49,780 nucleotides of DNA from assembly GCA_015146655.1 (NCBI GenBank), contig VKHL01000189.1, positions 1 to 49,780 of the forward strand, in the 5' to 3' direction. The position numbers and the translations under genes were made by a program. The stretch is from Ochromonas danica. Lineage: Eukaryota; Sar; Chrysophyceae; Chromulinales; Chromulinaceae. Positions 18,322 to 28,960 of the stretch are shown here, piece by piece (position 1 is the stretch's first letter; every line of letters starts with the position of its first letter). The notes beneath the pieces were generated by a model, which saw only the letters and a program-made list of their open reading frames with translations, was not told the DNA's origin and did no database searches.

Positions 18322-19825
18322 ATGAGTGTAGCAAGTGATGTATCGGTGGCATCATCATTATCGAAAGTTATCTTAACACCTCTCAATCAGAACATTAAAG
18401 TGGGGATAATTGGCAATACGAATGTTGGCAAGAGTCTCTTGTTCAACTTGTTGACTAGTAGGAGAGAGAGTCGCGCAGCTGAAGTAGCTAACGCTCTCTT
18501 CACCACGATTGACCCAAACATCGCCATCTATGAGCCTGCTAGTCCTCATATCGAGGTGTTCAAAGACATTCATCCTACATGTCAAGATATCATAGCAGGG
18601 CGATTCACTGTGATTGACACGGCAGGTCTCATCGAGCACTCCTTCCTTGAGGTTGTTCTTTGTCATCCTCTATCTGAAGTGATCACTATCTCTCATATTG
18701 GGTCAATTAATTGATTGATTGATAGGCTGCCGGAGTGGGCGTGGGGTCTTTCAAGGCAGTGGCCTATGCTGACATTTTGATCATTCTCTTGCGTTGCTTT
18801 GAAGGCACAGAGATCACTCACTACTTGGAGACTATTGACCCTCTGCGTGATTTCAAGATGATCGAACAAGAACTCTTACAAATGGTACAATCTTATATCA
18901 TACTGTTTTCAGTTTTCATTTTCAGTTTTTATTTTCTTCAATTTTCAGTTTTCAGTTTTCACAAGTGGATGGTATCTTTCAATGGTAGGATCTCAATCGA
19001 GTGGAGACAGTGCTCAGTGAGTTAGAGAGTGTCCTCGCTGCTGCTCCAATGAGTGAGGCCTTGACCTACCAGCAAGAGACCTTAGTGAAGTTCTGGGAGT
19101 TCCTTGCAGGAACCAAACGACCCACCCCTCTTCCTCCTCGACGACGCAAAGGCATGAAGACCATGTCTATCAATCGAGTCACCTTACCAGAGCTATGCCA
19201 AGGCTTGCCTATTCGACTAGGACATTGGGACAATCAACAGAGAGAGATCCTTCAGTTTTGCAACCTCTTGACAGCCAAGCAAGTGATAGTCCTACAGAAC
19301 CTCTCTGCCATTGACTACCTCAGCCATCGCCTTCCTTGTGGTGGGGAAGTCATTCAACCCTTCCTCTCTTCACGTGGTGATGACTCTCCAGTCCTTCCTA
19401 TCTCCTTAGACCTCGAGCAGCGCTTGTCTAGACTAGCGGCTACTGCAGGGCAGCTGGAAGTCTACCAGGCAGTGAATGGTAGCGACCTTCATCACTCAGC
19501 GCTACCTGCCCTGCTCGAAGAAGTCTATCGCACGCTACATCTTGTTCGTTGGTATACCGTCTCTGATGAGAAGATTCGCCTCTGGCTGTCTCGCCATGGC
19601 ACTACCGCAGTAGAGGCTTCGAGTCTGCAGCATGTTACCATTGCCCGCTACTTCTTACGCGCTGAGGTCATCTCCTTTGATGACTATAAAGAGTTTGAAG
19701 GAGATCGAGTGAAGCTAGCATTAGAAGGGAAGATTCATAGTCAAGGGAGGAAATATGTCTTTAATGATGGAGACATCGTCACCTTCTCTTATAAACAACA
19801 ACAACAAATACAACAACAAACTTAG
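18322..19825 (+). CDS. Divergent OLA1/YchF-family P-loop NTPase
   Basis: Exons 18322-18651, 18726-18884 and 18989-19825 join in phase 0, giving 441 residues (OLA1 is about 396). P-loop GNTNVGKS (31-38), switch I TTIDPN, DTAGL (99-103), and a C-terminal TGS-like domain (VRWYTVSDEKIRLWLSRHG to VFNDGDIVTFSY) with the LRAEVISFDDYKEF block match OLA1. Departures: the nucleotide-specificity motif, NLSE or NMSE in OLA1, reads NLSA (267-270), and the GAHNGQGLGN loop carrying the hydrolysis-linked His is replaced by EHSFLEAAGVGVGS. OLA1/YchF proteins bind ribosomes and hydrolyse ATP. This one probably binds nucleotide, but specificity and hydrolysis are in doubt. Donor 1 (GTTGTT) is weak, yet the join restores homology. 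Intron 2 has repeated TTTTCAGT units. Confidence 0.8.
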
Positions 19826-20166
19826 CTAATCAGTTAGTTAGAGGTCGTAATAGAAGTAGAAGGGAGAGAGAGAAAGAGCTTGTTAAATAATATATTATAT
19901 TGTAGTCTATCTACTGTACAATAGTCAGTCTTAAGAAGAGGGGTTTAACGTTTGTGGTCTAGAGGGGGTTTGTTATCGAAAAGTGTGAGTTATTACTGTG
20001 AAAACTGTCCTTTTACACCCATAGGATTTTGATATCGAGAAGTATGAGTTATTACTCTCAAAACTGTTCTTTTCCTTTTTCTATCTGCGGTAAGTTAATA
20101 GTCTTGTTAAGTTAATATTAGTCACTGCAATAGCAAGTCGATTACAATTAACTTGATTAACAGGAT
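19826..20166. other. Spacer with a two-copy repeat before the aminopeptidase gene
   Basis: Two diverged copies of a unit of about 60 bp with GAGTTATTACT and AAACTGT cores occur at 19968-20078; a related GAGTTATAACT is at 23505-23515. No gene is seen. The downstream part is probably promoter for the aminopeptidase gene. Confidence 0.45.
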
Positions 20167-22297
20167 ATGATCAGAATCAGACTGTATTGGATGGGCTTCT
20201 ATTGGATCATGACACTCTTAAATATCACTTCTGCATTCCGTCGTCATACCTTATCATCTCATCGCAAAGTCTTCTTTAATCTTCTCTCTCTATCCTCCTC
20301 CTCCTCCTCCACCCCCACTACTACAACAGACCAAAAGCTCATAGCCTTACGACACCTAATGAAGAAGGAAGGCATCGACGCCTTGATCATCCCTACCACT
20401 GACCCTCACATGAGTGAGTACCTCTCCCCTCCCTTTGCTAGGAGGGAGTACCTCTCAGGCTTCACAGGCTCAGCAGGCACGGCCATCGTGACCGACACTA
20501 CCGCTGTGCTCTTCACTGATGGTCGCTATCACAGTCAAGCTGAGAAGGAGCTAGCAGGGACTTCATGGGTATTGATGAAGTCAGGACTGAAAGATGTACC
20601 CACACCGCTAGACTACCTCTGTCAGGTTAGGAAGGAGGAGGGGGATAGACCACTATCACCACCACCCTTGATTACTACCACTACCTCGACCACTACCGAG
20701 GTAGTGAGGGACAGTAGTGCAGGTAGAGGTAGAGGTGGAGGTAGTGGGGGAGGGATGGTGATTGGTATTGATCCTTACCTACATAGTGTAGATGCGGTAG
20801 AAAAGATGGCTAAAGCCTTGAAGAAGAAAGGTAACTACCACCGCCTACACTACCTCTCCCCGCACCACCTCCACCCCATCGATGCTATCTGGACCCATCG
20901 CCCTGCTATGCCAAAGGGAGAAATAAGAGATCATCCTATAATCTATGCTGGACAAAGTCGTGAAGAGAAGTTATCTATGATGAGAAAGTTGATGAAGGAG
21001 GAGGAGGTGGAGGGGGTGGTGGTGGAGGAGGAGGAGGAGGTGGAGGAAGGAGGGGTAGTAGGTATGATGATATTGAGTGTATTAGATGAGATCATGTGGT
21101 TGTTTAATATAAGAGGTAGTGATGTACCTTACAATCCGGTAGCTCTATCTTATGCTGTCCTTACTAAAGGTTAGTTAACTTAACATAACGTTAACTTAAC
21201 ATTAACTTAACTAGAAGGAAGAGTTAACTTAACTAACACTGTGTGTGTGTACTATGTGTGTGTTCTGTGTGTGTGCTATGGTATGTGTGCGTGTGTACTA
21301 CGTGTGTGTGTGTGCTATGGTGTGTCTATATGTGTATGTGTGTACTACATGTGTGTGTTAATAGATCGCGCCTACCTCTTCATTGACGAGGAGAAAGTCC
21401 CTCCTACTCTACGAGAAGAGCTAACAGCTGCTAACGTCACTCTCTTACCCTATGACTCACTCATCTCCTTCTTACAGTCTACCTTCTCTACCACTACCTC
21501 CTCCTCCTCCTCCACCACCACCACCACCTCCTCGGCTACTAGAGAGGTAGTGAAAGGGAAAGTGTGGATCGATAGCAACACACTCAATATGGCTGTAGCC
21601 AGGTAGGTCATCCCTCCTCCTCCTCCTGCTCTGTCTAATGTGTGTGTGTTGGGGGAGGGTAACAGTGCAGTTCCTACAGTGTTACACCACAAGAAAGTCT
21701 CTCCTATCATCGCCTTAAAGGCTAGTAAGAATGAAGCAGAGGTAGAAGGTATGAGAAGAAGTCATGAGAGAGATGGAGCAGCCTTGGTAGCCTTCCTCGC
21801 TGATTTGGAAGACCGCCTCTATGCTACCTCGACCACTACCTCGAACACTACCTCGAACACTACCGAGGTAGTGTCAGGGGTGGCGGGGGGTCTGACCGAG
21901 GTAGAGGTAGATGCTCTCTTACAACATTATCGTAAAGAGTTTGGGGAAGGGTATTACCTCGAACCTTCCTTTGCTACCATTGCTGGAGTGAATGCTAATG
22001 CTGCTATTATACACTACCGGTTAGCACACACACACCACCTCCTCCTCCTCCACCACCCCTCCTCCTCCTCCTCCTCCTCTTACCCATGATGATGATGTTG
22101 TTACACTGTACTAGAGCGACGGAAGGTAACTGCAAGGTGTTGACTAAAGATGATCTTCTGCTACTAGACTCTGGTGGACAATACCTCGATGGTACCACAG
22201 GTTAGTGATAGTAGTGGTAGTGGTAGTGGTAGTAGCAGGAGGAGGAGGAGGGGTAGCAGGTAGTAGTAGTCGTAGTGGTGGTGCACAAATTGAAGTA

Positions 22298-22347
<50 letters not shown>

Positions 22348-23070
22348 CTACTAGATGTTACCAGAACTTTTCATTTTGGCCAGCCAACAGCTTTCCAGGT
22401 ACAATCCTCCTCCTCCTCCTGCTCCTCCTCCTGCTCCTCCTGCTGCTGCTAACACTAGTGTTACCTGCTACCCGTGTGCTGCTACCCTTGTGTGAGTCAG
22501 AAAGAGATGTACACTCGAGTGCTCAAAGGTCATCTAGCCATCGCTTCTACCCTCTTCCCTGCGGGTACTACCGGCTGTCATTTAGACGTGCTAGCACGCC
22601 GTGCACTGTGGGCGAAGGGTAGAGACTTCCTGCACGGGGTAGGCCATGGGGTAGGCGCTGCGCTTAACGTACACGAAGGACCTCAACGGATAGCTCGTGT
22701 GCTAGACCCTGTGCACCTGGTAGCACACATGATCGTTAGCAACGAGCCAGGGTACTACCAGCCGGGGGACTTTGGGATTCGCATTGAGAACTTGCTACAC
22801 GTGCTACCTGCTACCCTTCCTCCTCCTCCTCCTCCTGCTGCTACTACCTTCTATGGCTTTGAGTCGTTAACGTTGGTACCTATCCAGTTGAAGAAGCTGG
22901 TGGAGTTGAAGTTGTTGACGAAGGAGGAGGTAGAGCAGGTAGATGACTACCACCGCTTAGTGAGAGAGAAGGTAGAAGGTAGATTGAAGACTGAGAGGCA
23001 GAAGAGGTGGTTACGAGAGAACACTGAGCCACTGCTACCCTTCTGGTACACTGCTGTTACCCAGCAGTAA
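20167..23070 (+). CDS. XPNPEP1: Xaa-Pro aminopeptidase (M24B), probably organelle-targeted
   Basis: Six exons join in phase: 20167-21169, 21365-21602, 21666-22019, 22115-22200, 22355-22398 and 22501-23070, giving 764 residues. The enzyme releases N-terminal residues preceding proline. All metal ligands of the pita-bread fold are in place: D550, D561 (TTDVTR), H624 (GHGVG), E657 (NEPGYY) and E671 (IRIEN), with spacing like human XPNPEP1. N-terminal domain landmarks are DALIIPTTDPHMSEY, GFTGSAGTA and FTDGRYHSQAE. Ser/Thr/Gly/Glu runs extend surface loops. Residues 1-24 form a signal peptide ending in ITSAF, resembling the S-A-F cleavage motif of stramenopile plastid proteins. Introns 1 and 4 contain TG tracts, and intron 1 also TTAACTTAAC repeats. 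Exon 3 start (21666) was chosen by phase. Confidence 0.92.
22302..22346 (+). repeat. (GT)n microsatellite in aminopeptidase intron 4
   Basis: An essentially perfect GT run of about 45 bp ends eight bases before the acceptor TACTAG at 22354. It takes the place of a pyrimidine tract. Confidence 0.85.
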
Positions 23071-23651
23071 CACTGTGTGTAGGCTGGGTGGGATTAACTT
23101 AACAAAGAGGTTAACTTAACGACTACTACCACTACCACTACCACTACTACTACCACATGTACACTACATGTACTAACTGGACTATGTTAACTTAACAACT
23201 ACCCTCTTCCACGTCAAGATAATAATAGGTTAGACTATATTAACTTAACAACTACTACCACTAGTCTAGTACTATTATGACTATTGTTATTAATTAGCTA
23301 GATAGGAGATACTAATAGCTACTAGTTGATAACAGTAATACTAGTTAATAGTAATAGTTAATAATAGTTCTCATTACTAATCCGTTAAATGAAAGAATCC
23401 GTTAAAGAGAAGAACTGAAAAAGAAACTGAAAAAGAACAAGAAACTGAAAAGACTGAAAACTCGACTTTAAAGTCGACTTTTCTTTTTCCTGCCAAACAG
23501 AAATACGAGTTATAACTCCCAATTTGTGTATTTGTAGAGTGAGGGAGGTCAGTTTTCTTCACTGCAGAGAACAAGAGAGGTGGTGTAGTGGAGGTATTCA
23601 ATTCGACCATCTGGTCATCGTCATCATCACCATTAGCTGTCAATTAGTACC
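23071..23651. other. Spacer with TTAACTTAAC motifs and CTACCA repeats
   Basis: Between the aminopeptidase and Popeye-like genes. Contains ATTAACTTAACAA (23094 on), GTTAACTTAACGA (23112 on) and two later copies, an ACTACCACTACC run (23124-23155) and GAAACTGAAAA units (23414-23460). No gene is seen. Confidence 0.5.
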
Positions 23652-25350
23652 ATGCTACTGCTACTGCTACGTCATGCTTCTTCTTCTACCTCTTTCTGGA
23701 GGAGTAGTAGCAGGAGGAGGAGGAGGAGGAGTCTGATGGGTAGTAGTGGTAGTGGCTACTACCCCCAGGCCTCCTTCCCCTCCTCCATGAGGGGGACAGA
23801 CCCCCTGCCTACCCTTCCTATCCGCCGACCTTTCCACACCCAGACTACCCCTCCTCCTCCTCCTACCACCACTTCCTCCACCACCACCTCCTCCTCCTCC
23901 TCCTCCTTCTTTCAAACTCTTCAATCCTATATGATCACTCGCAAGAGACTTCTTCTCACTCTTCCTAATGGTCAATCTCTTCTCTCGTATCAATACAATC
24001 TCAGTGATCTAGCAGGCCATGGCTCTTTCCTCTTCTTAGCCTTCTCTTACATGGAGAATGACTTCTATCATCTTCGTCTCTATGCTATGTCAGGTATTAC
24101 CCTCTCCATCCTCTTCCAGTATTACCGGGAAGTACCCCTTTGGATACCTATCCGTTGGAACTCACTCTTCTTAATAATAAACGCGGTGATGATCGCGTTT
24201 CTCTTACGAGATGATCTAGCTGCTAAGAATTTAGGAGAGGAAGAACAACGTCTCTATGAAGAAGTCTTCGAACTGAAAGGTATGACGAGGACTGACTTTC
24301 TTAAGTTAATCTCCAAAGCTACCCGGATTCAAGTCCCACGAAATGAAAAACTCGTTGATGAGACAAAAGTCAACACACGCGTTTATCTGGTACACAGTGG
24401 GGAAGTGTCAGTACGTAAAGGAGGTAGTGAGGTAGGTAGAATACAAGAGAAGATGTTTGTTGGTGCAATGTCTTTCTTAGCATGGGATAGTGCACAAGAA
24501 GCTGAATTACATAGTCATCATCATGGTAGTAGTAGTGGTAGTAGTAGTAGTAGTAGTAAGGAGCAGGAGGAGGAGGTGGTGGGAGTAGTAGTAGGGCAGG
24601 AGGGTAAGGAAGGAGGAGGTGGTGGTGGTGGTGGTGGTGGTGGTGGGATGTTGTGCAAGCAGTTAGTGGATGGTGAGGTAACTTGTCGATCAGTTACCTC
24701 CTCCTCCTCCACCACCACTACTACCACTACCACTACCACGGATGACTCTAAAGGGGATTGGCTATGGGGACTACCTGAAATGATCTCACCATGGATGGAA
24801 TGGATTGGTTCACAGTTGACTCTAGTCACTAATAACCCTCCTCCTCCTCCTCCTACCTCCTCCTCCTCCACCACCTCTCCTCCTCCTCCTCCTGCTACTC
24901 CCACAACAACTACTACTACCTCATCAACAGACAAGCAAAAAGAAGAAGAAGAAGGTCAGAATGGTCGTGCTGATGCAGTGTGTGTTACACCTTGTGTAGT
25001 CTATTATTGGCGATTTAAAGACTTACGAACCTTAAAACAACATCATCCTAGCATTGGTCTAACCTTAGAACGATGTCTTAGTGATGATCTAAATCGTAAG
25101 ATGTTAACAACATGGTCATCAGAGACGAAAGAAAGGTATAAACAACTTCTCTTAGGGGCTACTAGTGATGGTCAGGTAGCCGATCATGTTAAGTTAATGT
25201 TGAAGAATGTACGTGACCGTTGGGGGATTAGTGAAAGTGATCATTTGAATCTATTGAGAGGATTAGGATGGTCTGCTGCAGAGTATAATACTGGATTCTT
25301 AGGGTTAGTCATGTTCATGCTATATGTACTCATTGTTCATGTGCTAACCC

Positions 25351-25431
<81 letters not shown>

Positions 25432-25941
25432 GTGTGTGTGTGTGTATGTGTGTCTTTGTATCTGCATGTGTATGTGTGTACTATGTGTGTGTGCTTTGTG
25501 TGTGTACATGTGTCTCTGTGTGTGTGCCCATGTGTGTGTCTTGTATGTGTGTACTTTGTGTGTGCGTGCTATGTTGTGTGTGTCTATGTGTACTGTGTGT
25601 GTATACTGCGTGTGTCTCTGTGTGTATGTGTACTATGTATGTGTGCGCATGTGTATACCGTATGTTTATGTGTACTATGTTTGTGTCTATGTGTACTGTG
25701 TGTGTATACCGTGTGTGTGTGCTATGTGTGTAGGGTGAAGAGCTTAGAGTCGCTGCATCGCTACGAGACTTTGCTAAAGAACGAATTAGCAGATGGTCTA
25801 ACAGATGAAAGTCGAATACGCTTGCGTCACTTCCGACAGATGCACCACCTCAGTAGTGCTGTGCATGTTACCGCATTAAGACGATTAGGATGGACACTTG
25901 ATGACTATGAGGCAGGCATTCGTACATCACATATTGTATAA
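23652..25941 (+). CDS. Popeye-domain-like membrane protein with cyclic-nucleotide-binding fold
   Basis: Exons 23652-25303 and 25734-25941 join in phase (GG|G), giving 619 residues. An Arg/Ser-rich, Asp/Glu-free N-terminus with RRPFHT near 58 suggests a mitochondrial presequence. Residues about 118-185 hold hydrophobic helices with ENDFYHLRLYAMSGI and PLWIPIRWNSLFLIINAVMI, close in pattern to POPDC membrane regions. A cyclic-nucleotide-binding-like beta roll follows (VYLVHSGEVSVRKGG, then FVGAMSFLAWDSAQEAEL), interrupted by Ser, Gly, Thr and Pro runs, then VYYWRFKDLRTLKQHHP. The C-terminus contains two copies of a helix motif, LLRGLGWSAAEYNTG and ALRRLGWTLDDYEAG, split between exons. POPDC proteins bind cAMP; binding here is untested. 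Confidence 0.75.
25304..25733 (+). other. TG-dominated intron of the Popeye-like gene
   Basis: A 430-bp intron (GTTAGT to TGTAG) of which about 385 bp is TG microsatellite, pure at 25353-25429 and decayed after. Long Cys/Val frames across it are artefacts of TGTGTG. Confidence 0.8.
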
Positions 25942-26037
25942 AGAACAACAAGTAGAACAACAACAACTAGATCGTGTTTAATTAAGCTGCTACCCTCCTC
26001 CTCCTCCTCTACTAGAAGTGCCGTACTCATTCATTCA

Positions 26038-26172
26038 CCCCTAGAAGTCTAGATAGCCAGACTAAACTACCAACCCCAGAAGTCCAAATAGCCAGGCTAA
26101 ACAATCTACTTTAGAAGTCCAGATAGCCAGGCTAAACTACCCCAGAAGTCCAGATAGCCAGGCTAAACTACC
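26038..26172. repeat. Tandem CCAGAAGTCCAGATAGCC repeat in a 3'-3' spacer
   Basis: Four copies of a 29-35 bp unit (AGAAGTCCAGATAGCCAGGC plus TAAACTA) fill the gap between the convergent Popeye-like and PPWD1 genes. The last two copies are almost identical. Confidence 0.85.
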
Positions 26173-26221
26173 TAGACTAGTAGTAGTAGCACCTCTACCA
26201 CTACCACTACTAAGCACTACC

Positions 26222-28333
26222 TTAGTCATCTAGTGGTAGTACCTCAGTAGAAATAATCTGTATCATTTCTAAAGGTTTATCCATCTTATTCACTTTCACT
26301 TGTTCAATCTTATTGACTACATCATAACCTTTACTAACACGTCCAAATATCGTATGTTTACCATCTAACCATGGGGTAGGAACAGTCGTAATAAAGAATT
26401 GTGATCCATTACTATCACGTCCTGCATTAGCCATTGAGACTGTATATGGACGATCATGTCTTAAACTACGTGTAAACTCATCTTTAAAGTCATGTTTCCA
26501 GATACTCTCCCCACCGGTACCATCCCCTAATGGATCACCTGTTTGTATCATAAACCCGTTTATTACCCGATGAAAGAGAATATGATTATAATACCCTTGT
26601 TGACAATGGGTAGTAAAGTTTTCGACAGCAAGTGGTGCTTCATTAGGAAAGAGACGAAGGGTAATATCACCAAAGGTAGTATGGAGTACCACCCCTCGAG
26701 GTAGTGCTGCCGCTCCTCCTCCTCCTCCTCCTACCTTATTACCACTACCATCTCCTCCTACTCCATCTTCTCCACTACCACCACCACCACCACCACCGTA
26801 GTGCTGACGATCATCCTCAGTGGGTAGTTCGTTAAACTTGTCACGTGCCTCGACGGTTTCATCTGGTTCACGGGTAGAGAAGCAAAAGAAACGCTTACGA
26901 CGTAATGCGGTAGCAAAGATAGTAGGGTCAGCTTGAGGGGGACCACTACCCTCCCCTCCTCCTCCTCCTCCTGCTCCACCACCTCCTCCTCCTCCACCTC
27001 CTCGAGCTAGTAGTAGCTGTGTGTCTACCTGAGGTACCCCTTGATAGAGGGCAATAGAGAGAAAGCGTTCCTTCTTCTCTTCATCACCAATAATACGAAC
27101 TACCCGATTCGTCTTGATACACACTACCTTGATCCCTCGCAAGGTAGTGAAGAGGAGGTAGGAGGAGGAGGAGTCGAAGAGCAAAGTCAGTCTACCCATT
27201 AGCTCTGACGAGCTCTCTACCTCACGTTCCATCTCTAGACGATGTTGATAGTCCTTCTCCTCCTTCTTCTTCTCATCTTGATTGACTAAGGAGGAGGAGG
27301 AGGTGGTGGTGGAGGAGGAGGAGGAGGAGGTATAGACGGTAACAGACTCATCATAAGTACGAAGTAACTTCCCACTAGCAAAGTGAAAGAGACGAATCTC
27401 CTTATCTCTTGATAAGGTAGCAAAGTAACGACCATTAGGTGAAACGGCTAAGGTAGCTACCACAGTCTTAACTTGACAAAGGGTAAACAACGCGGTTTCT
27501 GACTTATAGGAGAAAGAAACGTGTTTCTTGGGCCAGTCATAGGTAGCACAGTCCCAGTACTCTATCATACCCTGCTGGTCGGTAGAGATGATCGTCTGGT
27601 ATTGAGGAACACACACCATGGCTACCACAGGGGTGCGGTGCAAGGTAGTGATCTCTATGAGAGGCTCACCGGAACTATCGGTCTTGTAGACCCGGATTCT
27701 ACCGGATCTATAGTCTGATACCGCGAGACGATCAGCTGCTAATCCCACAGAGTTGATGGGTAGCCAAGCTACTCTATGAGGTAGAAACACCTCCTCCTCC
27801 TCCTCCTGCTCCACCACCTCCTCCTCCTCCTCCTGCACCTTCTTCTTGATAGGTATCATATGTATCATATCAAAGGCTAAGATATCAAAGATTTTCATCA
27901 TTTGATCCAAAGCAATAGTCACGATTGTCTTCCCATCAGGTGATAAGACCATATCTTGTAGAGGTAATAAGTGTGCCTGGTAGTGTTTCACGAAGTCAAT
28001 CGACTTCAACGTCTTCTTCCAGAACTTCACTTGACCATCAATAGATCCAGTCACTAGGAAGTCAGTCAAAGGAGAGACTATGACGTGACTAATGATATCA
28101 CGATGCATATAGGAATGTTCATAGTAATGGGTAGTAGGTAATTGAGAGAGGTAGAGGGACTCAAAGGGGGACGGAGGGGGGGGGAAGGGGGGACCTCCTC
28201 CTCGGGTAGTACGAGGTTTTTTAGAGAGAGGAGTGGTCTCTTCATTTTCTTTTTCTTCTTCAAGAAGAGAAGTAGATAGAATAGGTTGTGGACCTAAATC
28301 ATCTTCACTATCACTTTCATTCATTTTATTCAT
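26222..28333 (-). CDS. PPWD1: PPWD1, WD40-cyclophilin peptidyl-prolyl isomerase
   Basis: Single exon, 703 residues (human 646). After an acidic N-terminus with a basic KKPRTTRGG stretch comes a WD40 domain (about 70-420; HRDIISHVIVSPLTDFLVTGSIDGQVKFWKK is the first blade, shown in part) matching PPWD1, then Gly-rich linkers, then a complete cyclophilin domain (about 550-700). Catalytic and pocket features are intact: FHRVINGFMIQTGDP, GSQFFIT and WLDGKHTIFG, including the Trp linked to cyclosporin binding. PPWD1 is a nuclear cyclophilin associated with spliceosomal C complexes. Long GGA, GTG and GAG runs encode inserts in the linkers and the WD40 domain. It is one of the few long genes here without an intron. 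Confidence 0.93.
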   Translation of the reverse strand: MNKMNESDSEDDLGPQPILSTSLLEEEKENEETTPLSKKPRTTRGGGPPFPPPPSPFESLYLSQLPTTHYYEHSYMHRDIISHVIVSPLTDFLVTGSIDGQVKFWKKTLKSIDFVKHYQAHLLPLQDMVLSPDGKTIVTIALDQMMKIFDILAFDMIHMIPIKKKVQEEEEEVVEQEEEEEVFLPHRVAWLPINSVGLAADRLAVSDYRSGRIRVYKTDSSGEPLIEITTLHRTPVVAMVCVPQYQTIISTDQQGMIEYWDCATYDWPKKHVSFSYKSETALFTLCQVKTVVATLAVSPNGRYFATLSRDKEIRLFHFASGKLLRTYDESVTVYTSSSSSSTTTSSSSLVNQDEKKKEEKDYQHRLEMEREVESSSELMGRLTLLFDSSSSYLLFTTLRGIKVVCIKTNRVVRIIGDEEKKERFLSIALYQGVPQVDTQLLLARGGGGGGGGGAGGGGGGEGSGPPQADPTIFATALRRKRFFCFSTREPDETVEARDKFNELPTEDDRQHYGGGGGGGSGEDGVGGDGSGNKVGGGGGGAAALPRGVVLHTTFGDITLRLFPNEAPLAVENFTTHCQQGYYNHILFHRVINGFMIQTGDPLGDGTGGESIWKHDFKDEFTRSLRHDRPYTVSMANAGRDSNGSQFFITTVPTPWLDGKHTIFGRVSKGYDVVNKIEQVKVNKMDKPLEMIQIISTEVLPLDD

Positions 28334-28960
28334 TTAATTAATTAATTTAATCAATTAATAGACACTGTGACTGTGACTGTGACTGTTGCTGGGTGAGTGT
28401 GAGTGGCAGAGTATTGTTACTATCCCGCGCAATCGGTTACGGGTTTTCGGAGTTTCGAGAAAATGTCGCCACGTCGAAAACACGAACTAGTTGATAGTAA
28501 TTGATTAATTAACTAATTATCGTAATTAATGATATGATCTTAAATTTACATAGAGAGTTTTCCATGTAGAGGATTCAAGTTTTAGGCATCCCTCCCCTCT
28601 CCCCGAATACAATAATAAAATGATAGAAACGATGCTAAAACAACTACAATAACAGAGAGATGACAGACACCGAAAAGACGAGTTTTCAATTATTCCAAAG
28701 TCCGAAAGTCCGAAAGTCCCAATCTCCGAAAGTTCCCCTCACAGTGTGAGTGTTGTTGGTTGGTGTGTGGCTGGTGCTGACCGCTCTGCTCTGGTCATCA
28801 AACAAAGTCTTCTGCTGAATTCCCTCCTCAGGTAAGCCTAGCCTCTCCTCTTTAGCCTCTCTTATGCTCACTGACATCCTTCTCTATCTCTCTGTCTTCT
28901 GTCCTCCTGTCACTGGGGTAAATTAAATCATCTCTCTTCTCTCTCTTGTATGAGTAGAAA
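28334..28960. promoter_or_regulatory. Bidirectional PPWD1/eL34 promoter with CCGAAA boxes and a 5'UTR intron
   Basis: The left part has TTAATTAATTTAAT and CTGTGACTGTGACTG runs, and TTTTCGGAGTTTCGAGAAAA at 28443. At 28690-28740 there are repeated AGTCCGAAAGTCC and AATCTCCGAAAG boxes. A donor, CTCAG|GTAAGC (28831/28832), and an acceptor, GAGTAG (ending 28957), three bases before the eL34 ATG, define a likely 126-bp 5'UTR intron. Confidence 0.55.

Noticed and set aside
24521-24934. 137-codon minus-strand frame of poly-Val, poly-Gly and poly-Pro
   Set aside because: Shadow of triplet runs in the Popeye-like gene.
25355-25738. Cys/Val-rich frames
   Set aside because: Translations of the TG microsatellite inside an intron.
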